Shown: positions 1 through 8,258, counted from the first letter of the stretch. The stretch is DNA of 60,790 nt from an uncultured Clostridia bacterium (GCA_944391815.1 CALXUV010000066.1:1-60790), one strand, 5' to 3'. The notes: generated from the sequence alone by a model not told the origin. Numbers and translations: made by a program.

Positions 1-75
1 TTTTTGGTAATTGTGTCCCGAATTATTGTTTCCGTTGTTTTTTCTTCGGTTTTTCCGTTCAGAAATCGTTTTTTG

Positions 76-795
76 TCAACGGGTTGATTTATTTAAGACA
101 TACAGATAAAAATCGTCGGTTGCTTTAATAAAATCGCTGCTGTTGCTTTTCACGACATCGTGACCGCCCTTGATCGTTACAAGTTTTCCGTCCGGAAGAG
201 AGTCTGCGATAAGTTTTGAATGCTCAGGCTTTATTGCATCCCGGTCTCCCACTATCACCAGTGCCGGGCAGTTTATTTTTGAAAGGCTTTCCGGTGAAAT
301 GTTCGGTTCGTTTACCATAAGGCACATCAGTTCGTATGTTGTGAGAGCTTTGACGTTTTGCGGGTTGCGTCGAAGTGCTTTTTTTGACTTCTTCCATGTG
401 TCCCGGATCCAACGCATATCCTTGTCTTCAAGACCTTTTGGGAAAAGGTTCGCGCCGGCAAGTACCATTGAGTTTACCATTTCAGGGTAAGCAAGAGCAA
501 ACAAAAGCGCTATGTTTCCGCCATCGCTGTAACCGATGAGGTCTGCTTTCGGAATATTGTTTTCGACCATGAAACCGTGCAGATCGTCCCGGAAACGGCT
601 TAGTGTGAATTCTCCGTCTCCTCTCGGGCTTCTGCCGTGACCTCTTGTGTCTATCGCTATTACTCGTCTCGTTTTTGCGTAGTGTGTAAACAGGTAGAAA
701 AAGCTCGACGAGTTTCCTCCGTTCCCGTGAAGGAATATTATCGGTACACCCGGATTTTCTCTTCCCATCTCTGTATAATATAAATTAATATCCAT
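76..795 (-). CDS. alpha/beta-fold hydrolase
   Basis: A 239-residue cytosolic alpha/beta hydrolase of unknown substrate. Seen: oxyanion-loop motif HGNGG (24-28), nucleophile elbow GYSDGG with Ser90, an acidic residue in VGDRDAI (Asp184 or Asp186), and His212 in GGHD, which together make a complete triad. The length is normal for the family. The ATG at 795 is chosen because AGGAGG lies about 5 nt upstream (complement of 801-806). The frame stays open further upstream only because it runs into the adjacent repeat. The gene follows the acyl-CoA ligase on the same strand, but a repeat array of about 800 bp separates them, so co-transcription is doubtful. It could be an esterase, a lactonase or a thioesterase; the sequence alone does not decide. 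Confidence 0.85.
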   Translation of the reverse strand: MDINLYYTEMGRENPGVPIIFLHGNGGNSSSFFYLFTHYAKTRRVIAIDTRGHGRSPRGDGEFTLSRFRDDLHGFMVENNIPKADLIGYSDGGNIALLFALAYPEMVNSMVLAGANLFPKGLEDKDMRWIRDTWKKSKKALRRNPQNVKALTTYELMCLMVNEPNISPESLSKINCPALVIVGDRDAIKPEHSKLIADSLPDGKLVTIKGGHDVVKSNSSDFIKATDDFYLYVLNKSTR

Positions 796-806
796 TACTA
801 CCTCCT

Positions 807-1590
807 GCCTACTTTTTTGTAAAAAAGTAGGCAAAAAACTTCTCTACATTGGATTTGTAGAAATATTTATTATTTGTGTAAAATCGTTGTTAAATCTCTC
901 CACAAAACATCAAATCTCTCTCAAACTCATTTGCGAGAAAAGTTTTTGCCACCTACTTTTTTGTAAAAAAGTAGGCAAAAAACTTCTCTACATTGGATTT
1001 GTAGAAATGCTTATCATTTGCGCAAAAATGCTGTTCAATCTAACCCACAAACAACAAAACACACTCAAACCTGACCGCGAGAAAAGTTTTTGCCAAGCTT
1101 TTTTCAAAAAGCGGCTTACTTTTTTGTAAAAAAGTAAGCAAAAAACTTCTCTACATAGGATTTGTTGAAACACTTTTTATTTGAGAAAAAACGTTGTTAA
1201 ATCTCTCCACAAAACATCAAACTTATCTCTAACTCGTTTGCGAGAAAAGTTTTCGCCACCTACTTTTTTGTAAAAAAGTAGGCAAAAAACTTCTCTACAT
1301 GGATTTGTTGAAATGATGATTATTTGAGTAAAAATATTGTTTGATTTGACCCACGAATACCAAAACCCACCTCAAACCTGAATGCGAGAAAAGTTTTTGC
1401 CAAGCTTTTTTCAAAAAGCGGCTTACTTTTTTGTAAAAAAGTAAGCAAAAAACTTCTATACTTTGGATTTGTTGAAATACTTTTTATTTGAGAAAAAACG
1501 TTGTTAAATCTCTTCCCAAAACAGCAAATCTCTCTCAAACTCGTTTGCTAGAAATGTTTTTGACCCACTTTTTACAAAAAGTGGGGGGGA
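807..1590. repeat. hairpin-bearing tandem repeat array, alternating 144/163-bp units
   Basis: Six near-perfect palindromes, four of the form CCTAC-T6-G-A6-GTAGG or its CTTAC variant, start at 808, 952, 1115, 1259, 1422 and 1565. Start-to-start spacing is 144, 163, 144, 163, 143, so the true unit is a dimer of about 307 bp. The longer units carry an extra hairpin (AAGCTTTTTTCAAAAAGC) next to the main one. Flanking sequences (GAGAAAAGTTTTTGCC and GGCAAAAAACTTCTC) are nearly complementary, so each element can fold into a hairpin of about 55 nt. The short open frames inside are repeat artefacts. The last hairpin (1565-1586, T-poor) lies at the 3' end of the acyl-CoA ligase gene. Confidence 0.9.
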
Positions 1591-1594
1591 AAAG

Positions 1595-3229
1595 TTAGTG
1601 AGTTGTTTGGGATTCAACTAAGCGTTCGCCGCAGTAAATCTCACGAAGACGCGGTTTTTCAATTTTTCCGGTAGGATTACGAGGAACGTCAGCAAAAATT
1701 ATCTTTCTGGGTCTCTTGTAACGTGGAAGTCCGAGACAAAATTCATTTATCTCATCCTCGGTACAAGTAACGTCGGGCTTGAGTTCAATTATTGCCGCAG
1801 CTATTTCCCCGAGTCTCTTGTCAGGCAAACCTATAACGGCGACGTCCTTTATTTTGTCGCAGGTTCTCAGGAAATCCTCAATCTGAACGGGATAAAGGTT
1901 TTCTCCGCCGGTGATTATAACATCTTTTTTACGGTCGACAAGATAAATAAATCCGTCCTTGTCACGTTTCGCCATGTCACCCGTAAACAGCCATCCGTCT
2001 TTGAGTATTTCGGCAGTGGCTTTCGGATTTTTGTAATAGCATTTCATAACTCCCGGGCCTTTTACCGCAAGTTCTCCGACTTCTTCAACGTCGGTTTCCG
2101 TTCCGTTTTCTCTGACTATTTTTGCTTCCCAGAGATAACCCGGAACACCGATTGCGCCCACTTTATCGATATTATCGACTCCGAGATGTACACAACCGGG
2201 ACCTATCGATTCGGAAAGTCCGTAGTTAGTGTCGTACTTGTGATTCGGGAAAACTTTCAGCCAACGTTTGATAAGGCTCGGCGGGACCGGCTGAGCGCCG
2301 ATGTGCATAAGTCTCCACTGGGAGAGTCGGTAGTCGCTGAGCTTTACTTTTCCGCTGTCAATGGCGTCGAGTATATCCTGAACCCACGGCACAAGCAGCC
2401 AGACGATCGTTGCTTTCTCTTCCGACACGGTGCGGAGTACCCATTCGGGGCTTACACCTCTCAGCAGCACGCATTTTCCGCCGCTTATCAGCGATCCAAA
2501 CCAGTGCATTTTCGCTCCGGTGTGATAAAGCGGGGGAATACAGAGGAAAACGTCATCGATGGTTTGACCGTGATGGTTTTGCTCGGTGCGGCAGGAGTTG
2601 ATAAGCGCCTTGTGCGAGTGAAGTATTGCCTTGGGAAATCCTGTTGTTCCGGATGAAAAGTATATTGCCGCATCGTCATCTTCGCTCAGTTCTACCGAAG
2701 GTGAACCGCTTGAGCAGTACGACGAGAGAATATCGAGGTTTTCGGCAAAATCGGGAGTATCTTGTCCGACGTAGAAAAAGCTTTTCACCTTTGTAAGCTG
2801 ATTTTTGACTGCGTCTACGCGTTCTGTGAAGTCAGGACCAAATATCAGGTAAGAGGCATCGCAGAGATCGGAGCAGTAAGCGATTTCGTCGGATGTATAG
2901 CGGTAGTTCATCGGTACGGCAAGCGCTCCGGATTTCAGTATTCCGAAGTAGATGGGAAGCCATTCGAGGCAGTTCATCAGCAGAATTGCGACTTTTTCGC
3001 CCTTTTTTATTCCCCTTGAAAGCAGGAAATTTGCAATCTTGTTTGCCTTTACGTCAAATTCTTTCCAGGTTATTTCCCTTCTGTATTTTTCGTTGGGGGC
3101 GGTTTCTATCAGGTTGAATTCCTTCCAGGTGATATGATCGGCAGGTCTGTTTGCGGGGTTTATCTCAACCAGACTCACATTATCCCCATGAAATCGGGCG
3201 TTTTTTTCGAGAAGTTCGGTAATAATCAT
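1595..3229 (-). CDS. AMP-forming acyl-CoA synthetase/ligase (ANL superfamily)
   Basis: A 544-residue adenylate-forming enzyme expected to activate a carboxylic acid as acyl-AMP and then pass it to CoA. Seen: P-loop-like A3 motif SSGTTGFPK at about 192-200, TNYGLSES (A5), GWLFTGD (A7), DRKKDVIITGGENLYP (A8) and the C-terminal NPTGKIEK with the catalytic Lys. The ATG at 3229 is preferred because AAAGGA precedes it by 6 nt; a TTG 15 nt upstream is unlikely. A 20-residue spacing between two ITWKEF copies (about residues 33-38 and 53-58) indicates a small in-frame duplication near the N-terminus. The gene sits about 160 nt downstream of a T-box leader with its own promoter, so amino-acid-responsive control is likely. 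Substrate is unknown; an aromatic or branched-chain acid would fit a T-box. Confidence 0.88.
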   Translation of the reverse strand: MIITELLEKNARFHGDNVSLVEINPANRPADHITWKEFNLIETAPNEKYRREITWKEFDVKANKIANFLLSRGIKKGEKVAILLMNCLEWLPIYFGILKSGALAVPMNYRYTSDEIAYCSDLCDASYLIFGPDFTERVDAVKNQLTKVKSFFYVGQDTPDFAENLDILSSYCSSGSPSVELSEDDDAAIYFSSGTTGFPKAILHSHKALINSCRTEQNHHGQTIDDVFLCIPPLYHTGAKMHWFGSLISGGKCVLLRGVSPEWVLRTVSEEKATIVWLLVPWVQDILDAIDSGKVKLSDYRLSQWRLMHIGAQPVPPSLIKRWLKVFPNHKYDTNYGLSESIGPGCVHLGVDNIDKVGAIGVPGYLWEAKIVRENGTETDVEEVGELAVKGPGVMKCYYKNPKATAEILKDGWLFTGDMAKRDKDGFIYLVDRKKDVIITGGENLYPVQIEDFLRTCDKIKDVAVIGLPDKRLGEIAAAIIELKPDVTCTEDEINEFCLGLPRYKRPRKIIFADVPRNPTGKIEKPRLREIYCGERLVESQTTH

Positions 3230-3386
3230 TTCTGTTCCTTTCAATCAGGGCTTGTATTCCGTCTTTGCGGTTCAGTCCGTGTATTTAATGTTGTTGTTTT
3301 TTTGTTAGCTGACTTTTGTGTTTGCTTATGTCTGAATATAGCTTTCTATTCAGGAGTTAATGTGATAATTTCCGGGAAAACAAAAA

Positions 3387-3657
3387 CTCCGTAAAAGCAT
3401 ATCGCTTTTACGGAGGGTGAAAATTCACGGTACCACCTTCGTATCACTGCCACCTTGCGAAGACAGTCTCAGTAAGCACGGCAGGGCGCTATGCTCCGAC
3501 CGGGTAACGGCGGTCAGACGTTACGGCTTTTCACCGTACCGCTCCGGGAATGTATTCGCAGGCGTCCCCGTACCGCTTTTCACCGGACAGCGGCTCTCTG
3601 AAACGAAAAACGCAGGCTACTTATTTCCCATCAATGCGTTATATAATATCCTTACAC
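3387..3657 (-). promoter_or_regulatory. T-box riboswitch leader (minus strand)
   Basis: Reading the minus strand, the leader holds AGTAG and CAGAGAGC-type stem I elements, a GGTGAAAAGC motif, a specifier-like segment GAATACATTCCCGGAGC (near 3560-3545), and the T-box core AAGGTGGTACCGTG (3440-3427). An intrinsic terminator follows: stem CTCCGTAAAAGC with its complement (3415-3387), then a T-run. In the core the variable base after TGG is T, which pairs with a tRNA whose discriminator is A. Among triplets in the specifier segment this favours TTC (Phe), ATT (Ile) or TAC (Tyr) over ACA (Thr) or CAT (His). The downstream gene is the acyl-CoA ligase, an unusual T-box client. Confidence 0.9.
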
Positions 3658-3660
3658 CGA

Positions 3661-3689
3661 ATTATACCACGGAAAGCGGCGTTTGTCAA
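3661..3689 (-). promoter_or_regulatory. promoter of the T-box/acyl-CoA ligase unit
   Basis: On the minus strand TTGACA (3689-3684) and TATAAT (3666-3661) are separated by exactly 17 nt, a consensus vegetative promoter. Transcription would start near 3654, at the beginning of the T-box leader. Confidence 0.9.
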
Positions 3690-3773
3690 CTGTTTTCCGA
3701 TATTTGAATAAATTAAACGGACAAGCGGTTATTTTTTATTCCAAAATCCGGAGAAGGGTTGTATTTGGGAATC

Positions 3774-4328
3774 TTATTTGTCGGCTTTTCGGATGCAGTC
3801 AGCAACCTGTTCAGCGCAGGCAAGAATGCCCTCTTCTGTCAGGTGGATATTGTCGTCTTTACGGATATAAATATCGATTTTAGGGAGTACCAGATTGTAC
3901 AGATCGTTAATTTTAATTCCCATTGGTTCGAGCGCCGAAACAGCTGAACGGTTGAACTGTGAAATGGTTTCATTTCTATTGTGTGCGCTGTTGGCAGTTA
4001 CCGGTGTTGTTGTGGCGAAAATTACTTTGTCTGTTATTTTTTTCAGATAAGATGCTATTCTTTTCAGAGTATTGGTGTAAACATCGATCGGAGTGAATGA
4101 AGTGTCGCCAAAGAGGTTACATTCATCCCAAAGTCCGTTGTTCCAGTGAATAATGTCTGCGTCTTTTAGCTCTTCCCTGTAATCGTACAGCATCCTTAGC
4201 GTATAGCTTGCGAAGCGGCAGTTGTCGGAAGGTTGCCAGACCTTATAACTTCCTTCCAGAAGTTTCGGTACTTTGGTGCCGTATCCTATAAGTCTTATTG
4301 AGTCGCCAAGAAGTACAACTTTTTTCAT
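3774..4328 (-). CDS. SGNH/GDSL-family hydrolase
   Basis: A 184-residue SGNH-fold esterase or acylhydrolase without a signal peptide. Seen: GDS block at the N-terminus (LLGDSIR, Ser10), HWNNGLWD in the position of the Asn-containing block III, and DNIHLTEEG near the C-terminus providing the Asp and His of block V. AAGGAGG precedes the ATG at 4328 by 6 nt. Such enzymes commonly deacylate carbohydrates or lipids; the substrate here cannot be told. It lies upstream of the T-box promoter on the same strand and downstream of the repeat patch at 4351-4590. Confidence 0.85.
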   Translation of the reverse strand: MKKVVLLGDSIRLIGYGTKVPKLLEGSYKVWQPSDNCRFASYTLRMLYDYREELKDADIIHWNNGLWDECNLFGDTSFTPIDVYTNTLKRIASYLKKITDKVIFATTTPVTANSAHNRNETISQFNRSAVSALEPMGIKINDLYNLVLPKIDIYIRKDDNIHLTEEGILACAEQVADCIRKADK

Positions 4329-4350
4329 ATTTACCTCCTTAATTCACTGC

Positions 4351-4590
4351 CGGCTTTTTGAAAAAAAGCTTGACAAAAACTTCCCGCTTTTTGAAAAAAG
4401 CTTGGCAAAAACTTCCCGCTTTTTGAAAAAAGCTTGGCAAAAACTTCTCTACATGGGTTTGTTTGAATATTTATTATCTGCGTAAAACTATTGTTTAATT
4501 ACTTACCTAAGCAGCAAAATCTCTACAAACCTGACCGCGAGAAAAGTTTTTTGCCTACTTTTTTTCAAAAAAGTAGGAGCTTTTTTCAAA
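4351..4590. repeat. second patch of the hairpin repeat family
   Basis: Three copies of a 32-33 bp unit (GCTTTTTGAAAAAAGC plus TTGGCAAAAACTTCC) start at 4353, 4386 and 4418. They are followed by the same conserved unit body as in the 807-1590 array (CTTCTCTACAT, then GACCGCGAGAAAAG) and two closing hairpins near 4555-4595. This is the same family, and the two patches bracket the ligase and GDSL genes. Confidence 0.88.
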
Positions 4591-5061
4591 AAAGCAGGGA
4601 TGTTTCAAAATCAGACCGACAGCGAAACTGATTGTTGAGATCGCCGAGAGTACACACGTGGGGATGTAAGGCGGGTACTGACTTTTCATCATAATAAAAG
4701 AAAAAACTGTCATCAGAACGAGTAAAAATCCGCTCACAATAGTAAATACAACAGCTTTTTTTATTTTACGGGGCGGCGTCAGAGCTTTATGCGAAAATTT
4801 CAGGAGAACAGCACAAACTATTGTGATTACCAACATCAAAACTGATATTATGGCGAGAATAATGGCTGCCACTGTAACTCCGATAGCGGTCCCCAAAACC
4901 ACTCCGAACGCTCCGACGATCGAATCGGCATTTACTTCTATTTGTGCAAGCGCAAGAGAGGGAAAAATAAAAATCGAATAAATTATCATGTAAATCTGAG
5001 CGAGAGAGGCGGACATAACTGCAATTCTGTCGGCAATGATTATCTTTTTGATTTTTATCAC
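4555..5061 (-). CDS. small multi-pass membrane protein with a repeat-derived C-terminus
   Basis: A 168-residue hydrophobic protein that I do not recognise. About four membrane segments are visible (near residues 13-40, 45-85, 104-125 and 131-152), with a basic patch (PPRKIKK) between the middle ones. The last 16 residues (PCFFEKSSYFFEKK region) and the TAG stop are encoded by the hairpin repeat. This suggests the repeat landed in or next to the gene end and rewrote the C-terminus. The start is uncertain: GTG at 5061 lies directly against GGAGG, which is too close for normal initiation, and the next ATG (5016) has no clear ribosome site. Confidence 0.6.
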   Translation of the reverse strand: MIKIKKIIIADRIAVMSASLAQIYMIIYSIFIFPSLALAQIEVNADSIVGAFGVVLGTAIGVTVAAIILAIISVLMLVITIVCAVLLKFSHKALTPPRKIKKAVVFTIVSGFLLVLMTVFSFIMMKSQYPPYIPTCVLSAISTISFAVGLILKHPCFFEKSSYFFEKK

Positions 5062-5383
5062 CTCCGGTCTTTTTGCTTATTTTAACACTTTTTTTACCGC
5101 AAGTCAAGTACAGGTGTACAAAATACCTTGAACGGCGTACAAAATACCTTGAACGCTTCAGAAAATGCTCGGTTTCAGTCAACCGTGGATATTCAGCGAC
5201 TTAATGAGAGGAGCCCGTTGAAAAAATATCAAATTTTCAGCTTGATTAATTTGGGATTGGAGCAGAAATAATTGAAGCAGCTTTTTTCAACATAATCTGC
5301 CGTAGACATCTGAATAGTCGAAATATTTATCAAAGTTGTTATTGATTTGTATAACTTTATTGTCTGAATTCCTTTTCCCGTTT
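5062..5383. other. intergenic stretch with a 21-bp direct repeat
   Basis: No convincing gene. GTACAAAATACCTTGAACG occurs at 5116 and again at 5137 (period 21 bp). The remainder is AT-rich spacer before the restriction-modification operon end. Confidence 0.6.
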
Positions 5384-6121
5384 TTATTTTTTAAATACAA
5401 ACAAATACTCGTGGGCGAGAAGTAAGAAATTAAACTTAATGCTATTTGTTTTCCAATAGCCAGTGGCTTTGCAATTATGTTGTTCTTTGATTATAATTTC
5501 TTTCGTTTTGAACCCGGCCATTTCAAAAATGCGCATTGTTTCAAATGCAAGTGGCTGAACCATACCTTTTTTGCGTGTGTCTCCCATAAGGATAGCACAG
5601 AATTTATCTTTTTTCAATACACGGTAAAACTCGTCAGCTACTTTCCCCATTTCAAACAAAAAATCTTTTGTCTTTAAGAGCGAAAGATCTCCGTCAATGT
5701 CTTCGCTATAATGGATAATATCTGCATAGGGCGGATGAGCACAGATAAGATCAATGGAATTGTCCTTAAGTGGCAATTTTCTTACGTCTCCCACGTCAAT
5801 TTGAGTGGTAGCAGTGGTATTAAACTCAAATTCGCATTTATTACGGCTTAGCTCTACCGCCCCGGGATTTATATCAAAACCGATAAAGTTTCTATTTGTA
5901 AGTTTAGCCTCAACAGCGGTTGTCCCGCCACCTACAAAAGGATCTAAAACGGTATCGCCTTCCGTCGAATAACGCAAAATTAAATTGCGCGGTATGTATG
6001 GCGACCAATTACCGCGATATTTCGCGTCATGCGTTGCCCATTTACCGCGATCGGGAAACGCCCATACCGTGTTTGTTTCAAGTTCGAAATTTTCGGGTTG
6101 TAATGGAATTTTTTTCGACAT
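5384..6121 (-). CDS. DNA methyltransferase, second modification enzyme of a DpnII/MboI-like system
   Basis: A 245-residue SAM-dependent DNA methyltransferase. The SAM-binding motif I DPFVGGGTT (60-68) precedes the catalytic motif HPPY (129-132), so the order is I then IV. The region before motif I (NWSPYIPRNLILRYS, GDTVLDPF) resembles the C-terminal part of beta-class enzymes, suggesting a circular permutation. HPPY replaces the usual DPPY/SPPY. The ATG at 6121 starts one base after the stop of the endonuclease gene, implying translational coupling. In DpnII/MboI-type systems a second enzyme protects hemimethylated or single-stranded GATC DNA. That role here is inferred from position. Confidence 0.8.
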   Translation of the reverse strand: MSKKIPLQPENFELETNTVWAFPDRGKWATHDAKYRGNWSPYIPRNLILRYSTEGDTVLDPFVGGGTTAVEAKLTNRNFIGFDINPGAVELSRNKCEFEFNTTATTQIDVGDVRKLPLKDNSIDLICAHPPYADIIHYSEDIDGDLSLLKTKDFLFEMGKVADEFYRVLKKDKFCAILMGDTRKKGMVQPLAFETMRIFEMAGFKTKEIIIKEQHNCKATGYWKTNSIKFNFLLLAHEYLFVFKK

Positions 6122-6122
6122 G

Positions 6123-6986
6123 TCAATCAAACAACCTTTCAATTATACCATTTTCCAAATCGGCAATGCAATACATATTTTCCAAAACATCGAATGTTTC
6201 TTCAAGATTATGACGTGCGGATTTCCAACCGTCAGCTCCGTCCGTAAACCACACGAAAGCAAAACCGTCGATTTCTTTTGCTTCTAAAGCAATCGTTTTG
6301 TAACTTCGCGCAGTTTCGTTAAGTTTTGAGCCTCCCCCCGTATAAAAATTTGTTTCTATCGCATATATTGTTTTGCCTTTCTTAACGACAAAATCAAATC
6401 TCTTTTCTGCTTTGCCTTGATTTGAAATACCCGATAAATCGATATTCCATTTTCTTTCGATCGCGGACAGTTTCATTTCCTTAAAATAAGTTTCACCTTT
6501 AACTAATCCGGCTTTTATAAGATGATCCTCTACAAGGTTTTCCATTAAATGACCGCCGCGGTTTTTGCGTCCATTACTGTCGAGCCCTACTTCTACGCCC
6601 GTAACATAATCTACGAGATTATTAATAATATGATTTGAAATTAGGCCAAATAAGCCTGTTTTATGCATAAACATTATGTATTCGTTTATATTATAATTCG
6701 GCTTATAAAAATTAAATAGGTATTCGCCGTCTCCGTCAATAGCAAAAATTTCTCGCCCTCTCACTGCAAGTAGAATAGGAACACATTTCAATACTTGCGG
6801 ATATTCGTTAATCAATTTCTCAAAATCGTATTCTATATTTTTAGATCCGATAAGCGAGTTGAGAATATTTAATTCAACCTTGATTTTTTCGATATTGCCA
6901 TAAACCTTTTCGAAATCAACATAATATGAGTAATCGCAAATACTTGATTTGAAAGTGTTAAGCCATTCGTTAAAATTTCGTTTCAT
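6123..6986 (-). CDS. DpnII/MboI-family type II restriction endonuclease (GATC)
   Basis: A 287-residue endonuclease expected to cut unmethylated GATC. Recognisable family blocks are VRGREIFAIDGDGEYLFNF, GLDSNGRKNRGGHLME, a catalytic-type segment RFDFVVK...YAIETNFY, and GGGSKLNETARSY followed by FVWFTDG. The length matches the family. The ATG at 6986 has AAGGAG 6-7 nt upstream and lies 11 nt after the stop of the Dam-type gene, so the operon order is methylase, endonuclease, second methylase. Sequence here is visibly AT-richer than the neighbouring housekeeping genes, which fits horizontal acquisition. Confidence 0.92.
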   Translation of the reverse strand: MKRNFNEWLNTFKSSICDYSYYVDFEKVYGNIEKIKVELNILNSLIGSKNIEYDFEKLINEYPQVLKCVPILLAVRGREIFAIDGDGEYLFNFYKPNYNINEYIMFMHKTGLFGLISNHIINNLVDYVTGVEVGLDSNGRKNRGGHLMENLVEDHLIKAGLVKGETYFKEMKLSAIERKWNIDLSGISNQGKAEKRFDFVVKKGKTIYAIETNFYTGGGSKLNETARSYKTIALEAKEIDGFAFVWFTDGADGWKSARHNLEETFDVLENMYCIADLENGIIERLFD

Positions 6987-6997
6987 TGAGTTCTCCT

Positions 6998-8062
6998 TTA
7001 ATTGCAAATCAGCAATTCGCTTATCTTACCGCGACTATCAGCTTTACTGTTAATCATACGACTTGCAGAAACACGCTTTATTTTGTATGCCTTATACAAA
7101 TCGTCAAAGAAAGTATCTTGTTTGTTTATATTTTTCGGGTCAGAATTACTCAATACAATTTTAGCACCAGTCGAATTGATTTCATTAATAAATTCTGCAA
7201 GCCTGATTTGTTCGTTATCATCAAAAGAATCGGAAGTATAAGAAGTGAATGTAGATGTTTCTGAAATGGGTCGATATGGCGGATCAAAATACACAAATGT
7301 ACTATTGTCAATGAAATTTTTAGAGAGTGAATAATCCCCGCAAACAATAGTTACGTTTTGTAGAACATTACTTATATTCAGTAAATTCTCTTCATCGCAT
7401 ATTGTCGGATTTTTATATGCACCCATAGGTACATTGAATTCTCCCTTACGATTCACACGATAAAGTCCATTAAAACATGTTTTGTTCAAAAAAATAAAAT
7501 ATGCTGCTTTTTTTATTGACGTTTCGTCGTGCAATTTTGTATTGTTAAATTTATCACGAATAAAATGATAGAAGAATTTTCTGCCATTTTCATCCATTGG
7601 CAAAAAAGTAAGCTGCATTTCTTTTAATTGTAGAATTAGTTCATGGACATTGTATTTGATAGCATTATAAGCGTTGATCAATTCCGAATTAATATCACTT
7701 ATATAGAGATTTTCAAAACGATGCTTTGACAATATGTTAAACAGAAGAGCGCCGCCACCGACCATCGGTTCACAATATTTGGTTAACACCTTATCCCCAT
7801 TATCAAGTAACATTTTTTCAAGTTCATCAATAAGTTGGCTTTTTCCACCGACCCATTTGACAAAAGGTTTTAATGTGCTAACGGTTTCTTTTTCACATCT
7901 TATGCGTTTATCATCCGGTTTTTCTGCATTGCTTGGGATAATCCACATATTGCCGACCATCATGGCGCCTTTAATCCTATTTTCGCTGCACAGAACCGAA
8001 ACACGCCTTTGTGATATATTCCACTTTTGTGCCGCTTCTTTTGCCGACATGAAACTCAACAT
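6998..8062 (-). CDS. Dam-type (D12 class) adenine-N6 methyltransferase with N-terminal HTH
   Basis: A 354-residue D12-class adenine methyltransferase, the main protective enzyme of the GATC system. Seen: motif X/I FVKWVGGKSQL (67-77), EPMVGGGALLFN, the family block NKTCFNGLYRVN, and DPPY near residue 260. Residues 1-45 form an extra excisionase-like helix-turn-helix (SAKEAAQKWNISQRRV then MWIIP) that is not part of the catalytic fold and may bind the operon promoter. The ATG at 8062 is chosen because GAGG lies 9 nt upstream. A consensus promoter with a palindrome over the start site lies just upstream, consistent with autoregulation by the HTH. Confidence 0.92.
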   Translation of the reverse strand: MLSFMSAKEAAQKWNISQRRVSVLCSENRIKGAMMVGNMWIIPSNAEKPDDKRIRCEKETVSTLKPFVKWVGGKSQLIDELEKMLLDNGDKVLTKYCEPMVGGGALLFNILSKHRFENLYISDINSELINAYNAIKYNVHELILQLKEMQLTFLPMDENGRKFFYHFIRDKFNNTKLHDETSIKKAAYFIFLNKTCFNGLYRVNRKGEFNVPMGAYKNPTICDEENLLNISNVLQNVTIVCGDYSLSKNFIDNSTFVYFDPPYRPISETSTFTSYTSDSFDDNEQIRLAEFINEINSTGAKIVLSNSDPKNINKQDTFFDDLYKAYKIKRVSASRMINSKADSRGKISELLICN

Positions 8063-8080
8063 ATAAATACCTCGCAAACA

Positions 8081-8124
8081 AATATATTACGATATATTAT
8101 ATTCTAAATCTCGAATAAAATCAA
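8081..8124 (-). promoter_or_regulatory. promoter and palindromic candidate operator of the restriction-modification operon
   Basis: On the minus strand TTGATT (8124-8119), a 17-nt spacer and TATAAT (8101-8096) form a good promoter. A perfect inverted repeat, AATATAT-4 nt-ATATATT (8081-8098), spans the end of the -10 and the expected start site. This is where a repressor such as the HTH-methylase could sit. Confidence 0.7.
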
Positions 8125-8229
8125 GTAGTTTATTTTTAAATTTAATTTTTGGCACCACAGCCAGCTGTACAAATAACAAGAGTAGAAATGCATTATGGAT
8201 GACATTAATTTTGTAAAGAAAAACAAAAA

Positions 8230-8253
8230 AATCCGAACGAAAACGTTCGGATT
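8230..8253 (-). terminator. terminator of tRNA-Ile2
   Basis: ATCCGAACG-AAAA-CGTTCGGAT (8231-8252) gives a 9-bp stem, and reading minus it is followed by TTTTTTG. Confidence 0.85.
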
Positions 8254-8258
8254 TTTCC

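Noticed and set aside
887-1538. Short open frames of 60-80 codons inside the hairpin repeat array
   Set aside because: They follow the repeat unit, have no ribosome sites and encode only repeat-derived peptides (FLKKAWQKL-type).
5384-8062. Prophage or integrative element around the restriction-modification genes
   Set aside because: No integrase, transposase or attachment-site duplication is visible beside the operon or the nearby tRNA.
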